Shown one piece after another: positions 35,233 through 46,639 of a stretch of DNA of 64,000 nucleotides. Every line of letters starts with the position of its first letter. Positions within the stretch are counted from its first letter, which is position 1. A program made the position numbers and the translations under genes. The notes under the pieces were generated by a model. The model was given only the letters and a program-made list of their open reading frames with translations, did no database searches and was not told where the DNA came from. Source of the DNA: Sorghum bicolor (taxonomy: Eukaryota > Streptophyta > Magnoliopsida > Poales > Poaceae); contig NC_012871.2 in assembly GCF_000003195.3 (NCBI RefSeq), positions 55,667,802 through 55,731,801 on the forward strand, in the 5' to 3' direction.

Positions 35233-35399
35233 TCCGAACTACACGGGCAACGTTATTTGGCTGAGAGGTATTGAGCTTTGGCCTGGTAGAACACCCTAGA
35301 ATTGGGCTTCGTATGGTTTTAGTTGCGCCGAGGTTAGCTTGAGAGCAGGCAGGCTGTTATGAAACAGGATGTCGATGGAGCTGCCACCGTCTACGAGAA

Positions 35400-37992
35400 C
35401 GCGCTCGAACCTGACGCTGTTGATGCATGAGTCCAGGATTAACGGGAAACGTCCTGGTTCCGGGATGGCAGCCCATTGATCTTGTCTGCTGATGGAGATC
35501 TCTCAGTGCGACCAGGGGGAACTTTGGGTCGGTGACCAATCCATCAGAGCTATCCATATTTAGGCAGGCCCTCTTGAGAAGTTTCCTTTCCCGCTTTGAA
35601 TCGATCGAGACCTTCCCTCCAAAGATGGAGTGAACTACGTCGGTTGGATGGACGTATTGATGTCGTGGGTCCCTGTCCTAGTCGTCGTCTTCGTCCTCTT
35701 GGTTGCGTCTGTCGTGTTTCCCGGTAGTTTTGGCGGCGTCTCCCTAAGCGGCCCGCTGCGTGTAGATGCTCTTGAGGACACGACATTCTTCCATCGTGTG
35801 GTTAGAATTGGGATGAAGTTGGCATGACCCTTTCAAAGTCTTGTTGTAATCTTCCTAATAGTCTCGTCATCCATTGGAACGCTTGATTGTGTTCACCTCG
35901 TGATCGTTGTCGTGAGGTCGCTTGCCTCTGAAGTCAACGCGGTTGTCGCGACGCCTATCCCACCCTTCTCGGTGGTCGTGGTTATCGCTACGCTGAGGGT
36001 TTTGGTTGTCGAAACATCCACAGCTGTCGTCCCGTCGGGGAGGCTGCTCGGTTCCTCAGACATCTTCTCTGATGAGTTTTTCTGCGTCGTCGGCGTCGGC
36101 GTAATTTTTGGCCGTGGCGAGGAGTTCGGCGACCGTGATCGGCCTCTTACGCAGTAGCTTGCTTCTCAAAGCTTCGTGGAAGCGGAGACCTTTGATGAAA
36201 GCCAAAATAGTCTCATCGTGGGAAATATTTGGAATCTTGAGGCACATATAATCGCTTAAGGGTTCGTTTTTACAATCCCTTATCCTCTCGAGATCATACT
36301 TAATTCCCGGCTACTCGCAGGTAGCGATGAAGTTGTCGATGAATGCCTGCCATAGTTCTTCCCATGAGTCGAATGAGTTTTCAGGCAGGCCGAGGAGCCA
36401 TTGGTCACCAGCTTGGTTGAGGACGACCGGGAAATAATTTGCCATGACATGCTCGTCCCCTGTTGCGGACCAGACCGCGATCTCATAAAGGGTGATCCAG
36501 TTCTCGGGGTTTTCCTTACCGTCATATTTTTTGAGCTTCTCGAGCTTGAAATTACGCAGTCAGACGACTTGCCAGAGATGCGAGGAGAACTGTTTTAGGC
36601 CAGGAGGACCGTGAGCTGCATCGTACTCGATGCGGCGCACGTTTTCGTGTGTCGCTCTATCATTGATGCGTCTGTTGATGCGCTTGCGGGCGTCCTTGTG
36701 AGAGAGGTTTTGTCGTAGATCACGGTTTCTTCCCTGGTCTACCTCCTAGTCGTGTCCGCGTCTTTGCTCGTGGTTGCGGCCGACGTCCCGACCACGATCG
36801 TCGCGATGGGCTTCCTTCCTGCGATCCTCGATGGTCGAACGGCTGCGACGATGGCCGCCGAGTCGTGGTGAGGCCCGACTACGATGGGTCTAGTCGGAGG
36901 TGACCTCCATGTAGCAGATGGCTTGGACCCTTCTGAGGAGATCTGTAGTTTGTCTGATTGCAGCAATTAAGTGCGCCCGTATGTTAGTCCGAACACCCTG
37001 GTATTCTGGTGTGTCTAGGAGTCGGTCGAGGTTTGCCATGGCGACAGCCACATTAGCGCTTGGTGTCTTGAACACTTGCTGGTTCCCTACCATGTCGAAA
37101 GCATCATCAAGGTTATTTGGGACAGCTGCCGCTGCTCTTCATCTGCTCGTCGCTGAGCACGATCGGCGTTGCGCTGTTCACGCTGCTGTCTTTGCTCGTT
37201 GGTTTCTCCGTCGATGACTGGTTCATCGTTGCTGACATTGAAAACCAAATCTTCTCGTCGAGGTGGAAAAACCGGGAAGCGGGAAAAAACCCGGGGGGGG
37301 TAAGGCAGGAGGTCCAAGTCATAAACTTCATCCTCAGGGCGTAAAACCTCGGTAGGGACAGAGCCTGTACTCGAGTTTGTGCTGGCGGTATTGTCTTCTG
37401 GCAAAGTACGGACAGAGACCATGTTGACGAAGTGGCGTGCTGGGCGCACGGGTTGTCGTGATGACAGGTCCATCTTCCTGAATAGAGACCGAGTATGGCG
37501 TGATACCTGGTCAGCCGCGTTACTCAGACCATGGGGAAGACTCCTGTTCGGGGAGGTCGTCTTGAACTAAATAGTTCGTCCTTCGGGAGTGGCTGTTATC
37601 GTTAGGGACGTCCCCAGCCGTTCGTGCATGGTGGCACGAGTCGGTCGTCGGGAGTCGAAAAAGTTCAGTGCCGATGCTCGAGCGGTCTGGTCTGAGATTG
37701 AATCCACCAGATCGAAGACTTCAAGAAGCCTATGATTGGCACGATCGATGGCTTCAAGCAGGTCGAAATTGTCGACTCGTTTCCCTTTGTAGGGAGGAAG
37801 CAGAGGTCGTGTTGTCGGGGTTGTAGTGGTCGTGGTCGGCATGATCGGGAACACTGCTTCCGCCGTTTCAGATCGGATCTGATCCTCTTCCAAGGTGGTC
37901 GTGAGGCCGCCGGCGTGAGTCGTCCAGGTGATCTGGCCGATGGTGAACGTGAGGCTTTCAGCCACGGCAGCGGAAGTAGGGACGATGACCAT
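35400..37992 (-). pseudogene. Tat gag, broken
   Basis: The ATG at 37992 starts MVIVPTSAAVAESLTFTIGQ. The first frame stops at 37567. Further pieces on the minus strand are 37473-37087 (Arg/Gln-rich, DRAQRRADEEQRQL), 37093-36890, and a Retrotrans_gag core at about 36530-36060 (WITLYEIAVWSATGDEH, MANYFPVVLNQAGDQWLLGL, SWEELWQAFIDNF, FIKGLRFHEALRSKLL). A basic tail around 36000-35550 follows; the CysHis region is degraded (CQLHPNSNHTMEECRVLK). Plus-strand frames here are shadows. Confidence 0.85.
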
Positions 37993-38019
37993 CTTGTTCG
38001 TCTGGAGAACTGTACGCAC

Positions 38020-38039
38020 ACCCCCTACCTGGCATACCA
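38020..38039 (-). other. Primer-binding site of the Tat element
   Basis: TGGTATGCCAGGTAGGGGG on the minus strand, just inside the 5' LTR. It differs from TGGCGCGCCAGGTAGGGGG of the young relative at two positions where CG became TA or TG, consistent with loss of methylated CpG. Confidence 0.75.
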
Positions 38040-38040
38040 C

Positions 38041-38452
38041 TGTCGACGAAAGCTAGTCGGTAGTAGTGCGCAAGCTACGAACTTGATGGTGACGCAAGAC
38101 ACAAACAAGAGTTTTATCCAGGTTCTGCCGCCGTGTGGGCATAATACCTACGTCCTGCGTCTGATTGTATTGCTGTGTGTTGAATCGAATTGTCTAACGG
38201 GGGTCCCTTGCCTCTCTTTATATAGTCTAGAGGACAGTGTTACAGATCTTGAAACTAATTCTAGTCGGTTACAATTGCTATAGATAATGCGATATCAATT
38301 TCTATTCTAACCGACTAAAATCCTGCTTGATCTCCATGTCTTGTTTCTTTGCGCGAAACTCTGAGTAGTTAGATCAAGCCTCGAACTGTCTCGTGATGGC
38401 CCAATTCTCCCAGCCCAAATTTAGCCGTAAGGTATAGGGTTTATACCCCACA
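38041..38452 (-). repeat. 5' LTR of the Tat element
   Basis: 412 bp, ending at 38452, next to the duplicated target TCCAC. A TATATAAAG on the minus strand (38217-38225) is the likely promoter. It lacks about 40 bp present in the 3' LTR. Confidence 0.92.
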
Positions 38453-40361
38453 TCCACTAGATCACCACTTAGCGATGATTATGGATTGCTCTTTGGTACG
38501 GTTTCTATTGCTCCGTCTTTTCTATCCTTTTGTCATTGTAGCGATGGCTTTCAGATCACATTGTCAACTAGTTGTGTAAAATAATAGAAAACTTTAAACC
38601 ACTTTGGTGAGTGGTGGCATACTTTTAGCTTCAATATGTGTAGGTGTAAGGAGGATAGAGAAAGAAACACGAGAGATGCAAAGGCGTACAATAAATTACC
38701 AAAGTGACTGTACAAAGTCATCCAAGTGACTGTACAATAAATTATATATCATGTTATAATGCAAAAGCGTATTTATTAGTTGAAAAAATAAATTAAACGT
38801 ATTGTCCCATTATTATAACATGTTTGGAACCACTTTACCCTAAAATATAGTAGATTTTAAGTTACTCTAAATTTAATTTATATTAAATTTGACCTATTTA
38901 TAAAAAAACACCCAATATTTATGATGAAAATTTAACACCATTACATTATGAAATATATTTTTTGTAATTCACTTCTTTGAATAATTAGATATTAATGTTG
39001 TTCTCTATAAACTTATAGACTCAATCAAACTTAATATAACTCAAAACCTTATATTTTGCTGGGCTGATAGAGTACATTTTTTCAGCTTGGTTATCTACTT
39101 ATCTGTTTGGAATATTTGGATTGGCGAACATTGAGTACCTATTAGGATCAAAATTTGATTATTCAATATATGCATGCTTACCGTATGTTATCTTATATCA
39201 ATAGATTAAGTTAAGTCTTTTTATTAGTATAAGAGTAAGACAGTGATTTGTAGTACTCGGTATTTGATTATCAAATTCTACTACCCCTCTGATATATAAG
39301 GATTGAATCATTTAAAATTTGTCCAAAATTATAAGATTGTTTAGGTGAAATAACTTTCTCAGTACATGTCATTAGTGTCTACAATCAGTCTCAAAATAAA
39401 GCATGTTCGCTTGAGTTTACCAGCCTAATCTGTCAGCAGTGTTTTTCGCTCACAACAAATCAGCCAAGTACTTCTGTCATGGCTTATCAGCCAAACGAGG
39501 GTTACACTGGTCATTTGCATTATCCAATAATTTATCTAAACTTTTTAAAATACCTTATATTTCAGGGCAAAGAGATTTCCAAAGAGAGTACTGATACGGA
39601 ATTCTTTTTCTTATAAGAAAATGCCGCGAAAGGAGTAGTTGAATGATCTTGCGAGGTCGTCCCAAGGCACATGATGCCTCTAAGGATGGCCTAGCAGATT
39701 TTTTAACCTAGCAACTAGCAGAGATTATTATCACTAGTCTGATGTGTCTATTTTGAACTGTTTAATTCTGTTTTTTTTTTCCTCTTCGTTCCTAACTTCA
39801 CTAGCCAAACAGAAATATATAGTTACACCAGCTATATTCCAGGAAAAAGGTTGAATTTGTGAAGCACCTAAGAGCAGCTCCAACAAATATGGTATTTATA
39901 TTATCTAGGCTATTTTTAGATTTTTAAAGCAAAAATTAAAGTCCGACAGCTGTGTTATCTGGTTTGCTAAAATAGCAAGTTTGTTATCGTTAAATTTTTG
40001 TTTGCCATAGATAGCACGCCGTTCTCACTTGCTATCCTATATAAAGATTGTTGTAGAACTCTACGTTTTGAGTAAGTTTTTTATTTTACACAATGACTAA
40101 TCATGTAGTTTAGAATATAATTTTATCTAGTCTTTTGAAAACGTCTGTTTGGTTTTTTCTATTTTATCTAGTCTATTGGAGATGTCTGTTTGGTTTTTTC
40201 TCAGTCGCACCTAGCTTGCTAGACCCTCTCTAGTCAGTGTGTGGTCATACAGGAGCAGTTGTTTGGTTGCCTTATCCGTAGAGCCAGGATCGCGTGAAGC
40301 AGTTGTTTGGTTGTCTTAATCTACTCTTGTGCATGCATCGCTGCTCTCTCGCCATATTCTA

Positions 40362-40582
40362 GGCGCTGTTTGGTTTGCCTTGTAAAATTTTAACATCTGT
40401 CACATCAAATATTTAGAAATATATATAAAATACTAAATATGAATTATTTACAACAACTAGAGAGTAATTTGTAAGATAAATCTTTTAAACCTAATTAGTC
40501 TATAATTAGACACTAATTATTAAATGAAATAAAAATGCTACAATATTTGTTAAACTTGAACAACTTTAACGAAACGCCTCCC
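40362..40582. mobile_element. MITE of the GGCCTTGTTTAGTT family, diverged
   Basis: It runs from GGCGCTGTTTGGTTTGCC to the matching AACGAAACGCC, with family interior (TAAATCTTTTAAACCTAATTAG). No target duplication is clear. Confidence 0.6.
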
Positions 40583-40605
40583 GAAATATGTTTGTTGCGA
40601 CTGCG

Positions 40606-40680
40606 AGTCAGGCTACGAGGTGCTCTAGCATATAGCGACTACGAGTCACGCTACGAGGTGCTCTAGCATACAAGCAACCA
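40606..40680. repeat. Two-copy direct repeat, 37-bp unit
   Basis: GCGACTGCGAGTCAGGCTAC...CATATA is followed by GCGACTACGAGTCACGCTAC...CATACA. The copies differ at only a few bases. Confidence 0.8.
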
Positions 40681-41039
40681 AACAACTTGAGCGGTTGAGC
40701 CTGGATACCTGGAGTCATGCCAAATTATTTCCAGCTAACCAAAGAGATCATATACAAAGGATAAAAGCTCCCAGTTTTTTATGGAACTACTCTACTCTGG
40801 AGTTGATAGGCGAATTTGGTAAAGCATTCTAAAACAAGCCCTATAAACAAGAGGTTTTTATATGAGTATCATTAAAAAAGATTCTAATTACACAGAGCCA
40901 TTACAAAAGTTGGCCGCTCATAAGTGCCACTGCTCTCAACTTCTTACCGCAGATGTCATTCCGTCCATGTGTCGTGTAAATTCCGCCGTTTGGGCGACCT
41001 TACATGTGGTCCCGGCCACATACGTGGACCGTATTGCCC

Positions 41040-42000
41040 CTAGCCTCTAGCGTAGTGATGGAGACCGTCTTGGCGCCAAACAGAGTCGAGGATGTCGACG
41101 ATGGCGGCGTTGCAGAGCAGGCAGCGGCCGCGGCCGGCGAGGAGCTCGCGGGCGCAGGCGCGGCAGAAGGTGTGGCCGCATGGGATGAAGGTCGCGCCCT
41201 TAGCCCGGGCCATGCGCACACAGCAGCAACTGGCCAGGACGTCGCCGGCGTTGGTGTAGCCCAAGAGGCCGCTCGGGTATAGCAGGATCAGGTCGGGCAT
41301 GTTCCGGACATGCAGCGCCCGCAGATTCGGCAGCTCCTCGAACCTCTTCTTGAACTCCGGGTTCCCGATCTACGGGCTCCTAAACACGATGGCCGTGACG
41401 GCGATGTCGACGCCGCCCACCCTGGACACGCCGTTCACCGCGATGTCGAACGCGCAGAGCGTGGCCAGCGACGCGCCGAGGCTGTGGCCCGTGCACATGA
41501 TGCTGAGGATCTCGTCCTTGTACTAGGCCACCAGCTCGCGCACCGTGGCGAGCAGCTGTTGCCGCGCGCTGTACTTGGAGAAGGGCGACCGCTCATCGCT
41601 GGAGATGTAGATGAGGTACCACCCCTCCATCACGCGAGCCTGACCCCGGGCTGAGTCCCCCTCCGACAGGATGGCGTCGGGGGAGACGAGCTCTGGCTTG
41701 AGCATGTCGACCCACTCTAGCGTTCGGATGGTGTCACGCCACGCCACGCCACGTAGATGATGCGCTGGCCCGTGGCGGCCGCAGCGGCGTCCGTGGACAC
41801 GGAGACGTAACCGATCCAGTTGGCTCCTTGCTCCACGCCTCGCGGGAGAGCGAGAACACCATGATGCCGCCCGAGAACGACGCCTGGGAGGTCGCGTAGA
41901 GGTACGCCGCTAGGGAGATGTCGGCGTGCGGTCGGGAATATTCTTATTCGGGCACGGGCTGAGCCGCGCCGCCTGGGACTGCGCTCCACTGCTGGTCCAT
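41040..42000 (-). pseudogene. Captured class-3 lipase fragment fused in frame to a RING-finger fragment
   Basis: One minus-strand frame from 41747 to 41040 reads lipase then RING. The lipase part has the nucleophile elbow [11 protein letters not shown] (near 41485) and IGNPEFKKRFEELPNLRALHV..DLILLYPSGLLGYTNAGD, like plant phospholipase A1-type lipases. It has TAG stops after RELVA and after VFRSP. Immediately after NAGDVLA the frame becomes a RING finger (ATFIPCGHTFCRACARELL..GRCLLCNAAIVDILD). In that family a CxxC opens the domain; here the second cysteine appears to be Arg (CCVRMA), so metal binding would be impaired. Catalytic lipase Asp and His are not both present. Not functional as it stands. 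Confidence 0.8.
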
Positions 42001-42038
42001 CTGCTCTAGGAGCGCCATCAGGGAGACTAAAAGGTCCT

Positions 42039-44390
42039 TGTTTGGTTTTGGTAATTGAGTGACAACTTAGGTGGACTAATAGTGTTTGTATAAGATACAC
42101 AGGAGATTAGTCCACAGGTGATTATATGATGATAGAGGAGCTCATTGCATATGAGACTTGACATGGAGTCAGGTGACCAAGGTGGAGAAGATCAAGATGA
42201 GGCTTGGCTCGATGGATCGGTTGCAAGAGTGAAGGGCAAGTCGGAGACTTTGAAGTGAGGGACCACATGTGACGGTGAAGCTTGAGCAAGACTTGGTGTC
42301 GATAGACCATGGCAACAGTGAAGAGCAAGTAAGGTCAAGATTGATGAACCAATACGGTCACGTGATGATATAAAGTGGATCATAGCATTTGGTGATTGGT
42401 TGGTGCATGTGTTGCATCAGCATCGGAGGAGATGGAATAGAATGCGCAAGGCATAGGTATAACCTAGGGCATTTTCATTTCACCGGTCACAGGTGTGTAG
42501 AGAAGTTTTATGATCGGATTTAGGATAGATGGCCGTGCTATCAAGAGGGGCAAACTTGTTTGCACATCAGTCATCTAGTGTCACTTGAGCGATCTAACTT
42601 TGCATACGTGTTAGGATCGAGTGGCATAACAAGTTGAGAGGCTAACTCTTTCGAAAAAAATGTATGTGAAAATACTAACACACTTGTACATGTTGGTACA
42701 CACATGGTGGTGTTGGTACACTTTAAGAAGGAGGTTGAGTTTGAAGGGTAGAGAGGGGTTTGGATTCCTCTTTCCCTCCCACTGAGCTTGCCTGGCGAGA
42801 TTCAGTGCTTTTGAGAAAATAAAACACATATTTTCCATTGCATCACTAGAATGTTTGGAGAAGTCGCGGAAGTGTTACTCACTGAGAAACACTCACCGGA
42901 TACTGGTGTTGGTAGCATCGAATGCTAGACCAGAGCATCGGGTGTACTGTCAGTTACTGGCGTAGACTGAGCATCGGACGCAGGCAGGACACTGTTCGCG
43001 CGTCCGGTGTCGCTGACGTCAACAAGTGTGCAAGCGAGTGTTTTCTCCCTGCTGAAGCATCAGACATCAGGGAGCGTCCGGTGGTGCGCGTCCGGTGACC
43101 CCACGCGAAACACACCCTCTCTGCGTACGGGTCCGGTGTTCAGGCGCGAGTGTGAGTTAGCCATTGGCGGCAACAGTCGAGTTCAAACGGCTAATGACAT
43201 GTGGCTGTCGTCTAAGCACCGGACGCTGGGTTCGAGCGTCCTGTGGCTCCCTGCATCGTGTCCGGTGCCCACAAATTTTGCCCAGTGAAATGGCTATTTC
43301 AGCCCTTGGGGCTATAAATAGAAGTGGTGGCCAGCCTTGGCTGATGTTGAGCACTCTTGGGACTTAGTGTCCATGCTTGGGGAGTGCTAGTGAAGACTCT
43401 AACTCACATATGCTTGATAGTGATCATTCGATTGTATGAGTGAGCGTTTCTAGTGTGTTTCATTGAGAGATTGCATTGAGTGGCACTAGGTGTTCGTGTT
43501 GCAAGCCGGTGGTGCTTGTTACTCTTGGAGGTTGCCACCTCCTAGACGGTTTGGTAGCTTGTGGCTCCGTTGAAGCATGCAAAGAGATTGTGTGGTGCTC
43601 CGGAGAAGAGATTATGAGAGGTACGGTGCTCACCCCGCGAGGATCGTGAAGAGTAACTTTAGTAGAGCGAGACACGAAGGCCGACAAGTGGTTCGACCAG
43701 GTCAAGTGCTAGAGCTTGTGGTAAGCACTCTATGTGGGAGTGTATGACTTGCGGGTCACCACAAGCAAGAGGATCGGTGATAACCTTGGAGCTTGTCTCA
43801 ACGGGGACGTAGCTTGGTGGCAACCAAGTGAACCTCGGGAGAAAATCATCGTGTCAACATTGTTCTTCCCATTGGTTTGCAAGTCTCTAACACCAGCTTG
43901 ATCTTACATTCATATACTTGTGCTTGTGTAGTTGCTCTTGTAATTAGTTAGCTTGTGTAGCTTGCTAATTACCTTCTTGCTTGTGTAGCTAGAAGTAGTT
44001 CCCCTTGCGTGAGCCGTGACTAATTTGGTTTGTGTAACCTTGTTAGTCACATTGCTTAATTTGTGTAGCTAAATAATTTGTGCTCTCTAATTTGGCATTG
44101 GTTGCCTTGTTATTGAGCATTGCTAATGAGCTTAGGATCTTTGTGCTTTTGGTTACTAGTTGTATAGGAGTTTTTCCGGTTTGTAAAGTACTAGTGTCAT
44201 AGGTTTGTGTGACATTGCTTCTAGAATTGGTTAGGTGAGCTCTTGCTAAGGTGACATCTTGTTTGTTTGTTTAGGATCTTTTACAAGGTGCTAGAGAACT
44301 TAGATAGAGGGGTGTAAGTCTTGGCTAGACCTATAGTTTTAATTCCGCGTTTGTTTCGGTTAGCCGATGAAATAACTTTTAGAAATGACT
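42039..44390 (+). repeat. Sirevirus-like LTR nested in the Pack-MULE, 3' end truncated
   Basis: It begins TGTTTGGTTTTGGTAATTGA and contains many GCATCGGACG / GCGTCCGGTG words between 42890 and 43270. It ends near TTTTAGAAATGACTAT, where such LTRs normally continue into a CACCCCC tract. It separates the lipase/RING part from the right part of the element. No second LTR or interior is present. Short frames in it are not genes. Confidence 0.65.
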
Positions 44391-44640
44391 ATACATCTTC
44401 TGCTCCTGTTCCTCATTCGCCGCCGCCGCGGGTGGAGGCGGAGGCGGGACAGGGGCGGCCTCGAAGGCTACGACGGGCATTGGCGCCAGCAGGAAGGGTG
44501 CGGCCATTGTCGGGGGTGGCAGCGACACAGCGCGGCGAACGAGGGGGTCACCAGCGCCGGCCCCAGTGGCGGGCACCGAGGCGGGAGGCTGGTCGTCACG
44601 GATAATGTCGAGGAGGGTGCCAAGACGGTCTCCACCACTA
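44391..44640 (-). pseudogene. Captured N-terminal fragment of a proline-rich RING-type protein
   Basis: On the minus strand the frame reads DDQPPASVPATGAGAGDPLV.., then APVPPPPPPAAAANEEQEQK. Such Pro/Ala-rich leaders precede RING domains like the one at 41100-41200. I infer that both pieces come from one captured gene, now separated by the lipase fragment and an LTR. This is inference from composition only. Confidence 0.45.
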
Positions 44641-44899
44641 CGCTGGAGGCCATGGGCAATACGGTCTATGTATGTGGGTGAGACCACGCCTATAAGAGCG
44701 CCCAAACGGCGAATTCACACGGCACATGGACGAAATGACATCTGCGGTAAAGAAGTTGAGAGCAGTGGCACTTATGAGCGGTTTTTAATGGCACTTTAAA
44801 CAATGGAGCTGGTAGCCGGCTAGCCAGCTGCCAGATATTTTTACCTAGGACTAGCAGTGATTATCACTACTTCACTAATATAATAAGTACTAGTACTAA

Positions 44900-44906
44900 T
44901 TTATAA
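44900..44906 (+). promoter_or_regulatory. Possible TATA box of the P450 gene
   Basis: TTATAAA lies about 85 bp upstream of the start codon and about 110 bp downstream of the Pack-MULE end, so the core promoter may be native while more distal sequence is transposon-derived. Confidence 0.45.
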
Positions 44907-44990
44907 ACAGATAGAGCTGGTTGAGCGAAGACCTTCCGATCTTGTCTACCTCAGCGGCTCAGCCTCAGTAGCCGGCAGAGTGAAGAGAAG

Positions 44991-46635
44991 ATGTCTGCTT
45001 TCGTGCTCGCCGTCGCCGGCGCTGCCTTGCTTCTCGGTTTCTTCTACATCGTCAAGAACCGGTGGAGCAGGAGCAAGCTCCCGCCGTCGCCCTCGTCTCT
45101 GCCGCTGGTCGGTCACCTCCATCTCATCGGCCGCCTCCCGCACCGGTCCCTGCACCAGCTGCACCTCCGCTATGGCGGCGACGGGGGACTCCTCCTCCTG
45201 CAGCTGGGGCGCCGGCGGACCCTGGTCGTGTCCACGGCCGCGGCGGCGGCGGACCTGTTCCGGAACCACGACCTCGCCTTCTCCTCCCGCCCGCACAACG
45301 CGCTGGCTCACAAGCAGACGTACGGCTCCCGCTACATCTCCTTCACGCCGTACGGGGATCACTGGCGCCGGGCCAAGAAGGTCGCGGTGGTGCACCTCCT
45401 CTCCCAGCGCCGCGTGGATGCGTTCGCGCCCGTGCGGCAAGCAGAGGCGGCGGCGCTGGTGGCGCGGACCCGGCGAGCCGCCGAGGCCGGAGAGGCCGTG
45501 CAGCTGAAGGAGCTCCTGTACGGCTACACCAACTCGGTGGTCACCCGCGCCGCGGCCGGGACCGCCGGGACGACGGCCGAGAGGCTGAGGCAGCTCCTGG
45601 CGCACACCGCGACGCTGGTGGCCGGGTTCCAGGCGGACGACTTGCTGCCGGACGCGGCGGCAAGGGTGTTCAGGTGCGCGACGGGGCTCGAGAAGAAGAT
45701 CGACGACATGAACGAGGCCTGGGACAAGTTTCTGTCGGAGATCATGGCCGAACACAAGGAGAAGACGAGGCAGGGGCTGGGGCAGGGTGGTGACTTCTTG
45801 GACGTCCTGCTGCAGCTGAGGGAAGAAGGAGGCCTCGAGGGGTTGGAGCTCACCGACGACGACGGCATCAAAGCCATCGCCAAGGTGATGATGATCCGTT
45901 TCTCTCGAATTCTCGAAAATCTTGCCTGATCGATCGACGATGATCCATTTCTTGGGTTGATCTCCGCAGGACTTGATAGCCGCGGCGACGGACACAACGG
46001 CGGTGACGCTGGAATGGGCCATGGCGGAGCTCATCCGAAACCCGCGGGTTATGGCCAAGCTGCAGGACGAGATCGCGCGCGTGGCCGGCATCGGCAACGG
46101 CAACGCCGAGCACCTAATAACGGTGGCCATCGGAGACGCGGAGCTGAACAGGATGGGGTACCTGAGAGCGGTGGTGAAAGAGGTGTTCCGGCTCCACCCA
46201 ACGGCGCCGCTCCTCCTCCCGCGCGAGTCCATGGCCGCGGCGGGCGTGCAGGGCGGCAGGTACGAGATCCCGGCGAAGACCGTGCTGCTGGTGAACGTGT
46301 GGGCGATCGGGAGGGACCCCGCGGCGTGGGACGCGCCGGAGGAGTTCCGGCCGGAGCGGTTCCTGCAGGTGGCCGGCGGCGAGGCCAAGGCGGTGGACTT
46401 GAGAGGGACGGACTACCAGCTCCTCCCGTTCGGCGCGGGGCGGAGGATCTGCCCCGGCATCAGCTTCGCGCTGGCAGCACTGGAGCTGGCGCTCGCCAGC
46501 CTCCTGCGCCACTTCGACTGGGAGCTCCCCAGCGGCATGCGCCCCGCGGACCTGGACATGGTCGAGGCGCCGGGGCTCTCGACGCCGCCGCGGGTGCCCC
46601 TTGTCCTCGTCCCCAAGTTGAGGCCGCTTGCTTAG
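44991..46635 (+). CDS. Cytochrome P450, CYP71 clan, 519 aa
   Basis: Exons 44991-45884 and 45970-46635 are joined by an 85-bp GT-AG intron in phase 0, placed just before the I helix as is usual in CYP71-type genes. The product has 519 residues, a normal length. In order: an N-terminal membrane anchor (about 4-21), the proline-rich hinge PPSPSSLPLVGHLH, WRRAKK of the C helix, the oxygen-binding I-helix motif AATDTT, the ExxR motif EVFR, RPERF, and the haem loop FGAGRRICPG with its cysteine ligand. All key residues are intact. It would act on the ER face, using electrons from P450 reductase. I cannot assign family or substrate; CYP71-clan enzymes serve specialised metabolism. The GC-rich first exon gives long shadow frames on both strands. 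Confidence 0.96.
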
Positions 46636-46639
46636 GCAT

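Larger units (their letters stand above)
24930..38452 (-). mobile_element. Tat-lineage Ty3/gypsy LTR retrotransposon with an antisense gene, 13.5 kb
   Basis: LTRs at 24930-25333 and 38041-38452 are flanked by a 5-bp duplication TCCAC (24925-24929 and 38453-38457). Reading from the right on the minus strand, the order is 5' LTR, primer-binding site, gag, protease, reverse transcriptase, RNase H with a second RNase H-like domain, integrase, antisense gene, tandem repeats, 3' LTR. A second RNase H and an extra gene between pol and the 3' LTR mark the Tat lineage (established knowledge). Every coding part has stops, so the copy is dead. Many stops are TAG or TGA replacing likely CAG, TGG or CGA, as expected from decay of methylated cytosine. 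A 1588-bp solo LTR interrupts integrase. Confidence 0.93.
38458..40896. other. AT-rich intergenic stretch with decayed MITEs
   Basis: No supported gene. It contains a MITE at 40362-40582, a possible MITE starting GAGCAGCTCCAACA near 39872, and a 37-bp direct duplication at 40606-40680. The rest is AT-rich without recognisable structure. Confidence 0.5.
40897..44800. mobile_element. Pack-MULE-like element carrying lipase and RING gene fragments
   Basis: The left end (about 40913-41080) and right end (about 44622-44789) are inverted repeats of about 165 bp, near 88 percent identical by eye. Shared words are CCGCTCATAAGTGCCACTGC and GACCGTATTGCCC. Between them are fragments of at least two host genes plus a later LTR insertion. 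Long inverted ends enclosing gene fragments are the definition of a Pack-MULE. I could not find the expected 9-bp target duplication, so the superfamily is inferred. The right end stops about 200 bp short of the P450 start codon. Confidence 0.75.

Noticed and set aside
37087..38283. Plus-strand frames over the gag region
   Set aside because: They are shadows of the broken gag on the minus strand or of the LTR; no domain is visible.
44946..46388. 480-residue minus-strand frame over the P450 gene
   Set aside because: It is a shadow of a GC-rich P450 coding sequence. All P450 motifs are on the + strand, and the + strand shadow frame at 45062-45793 is also spurious.
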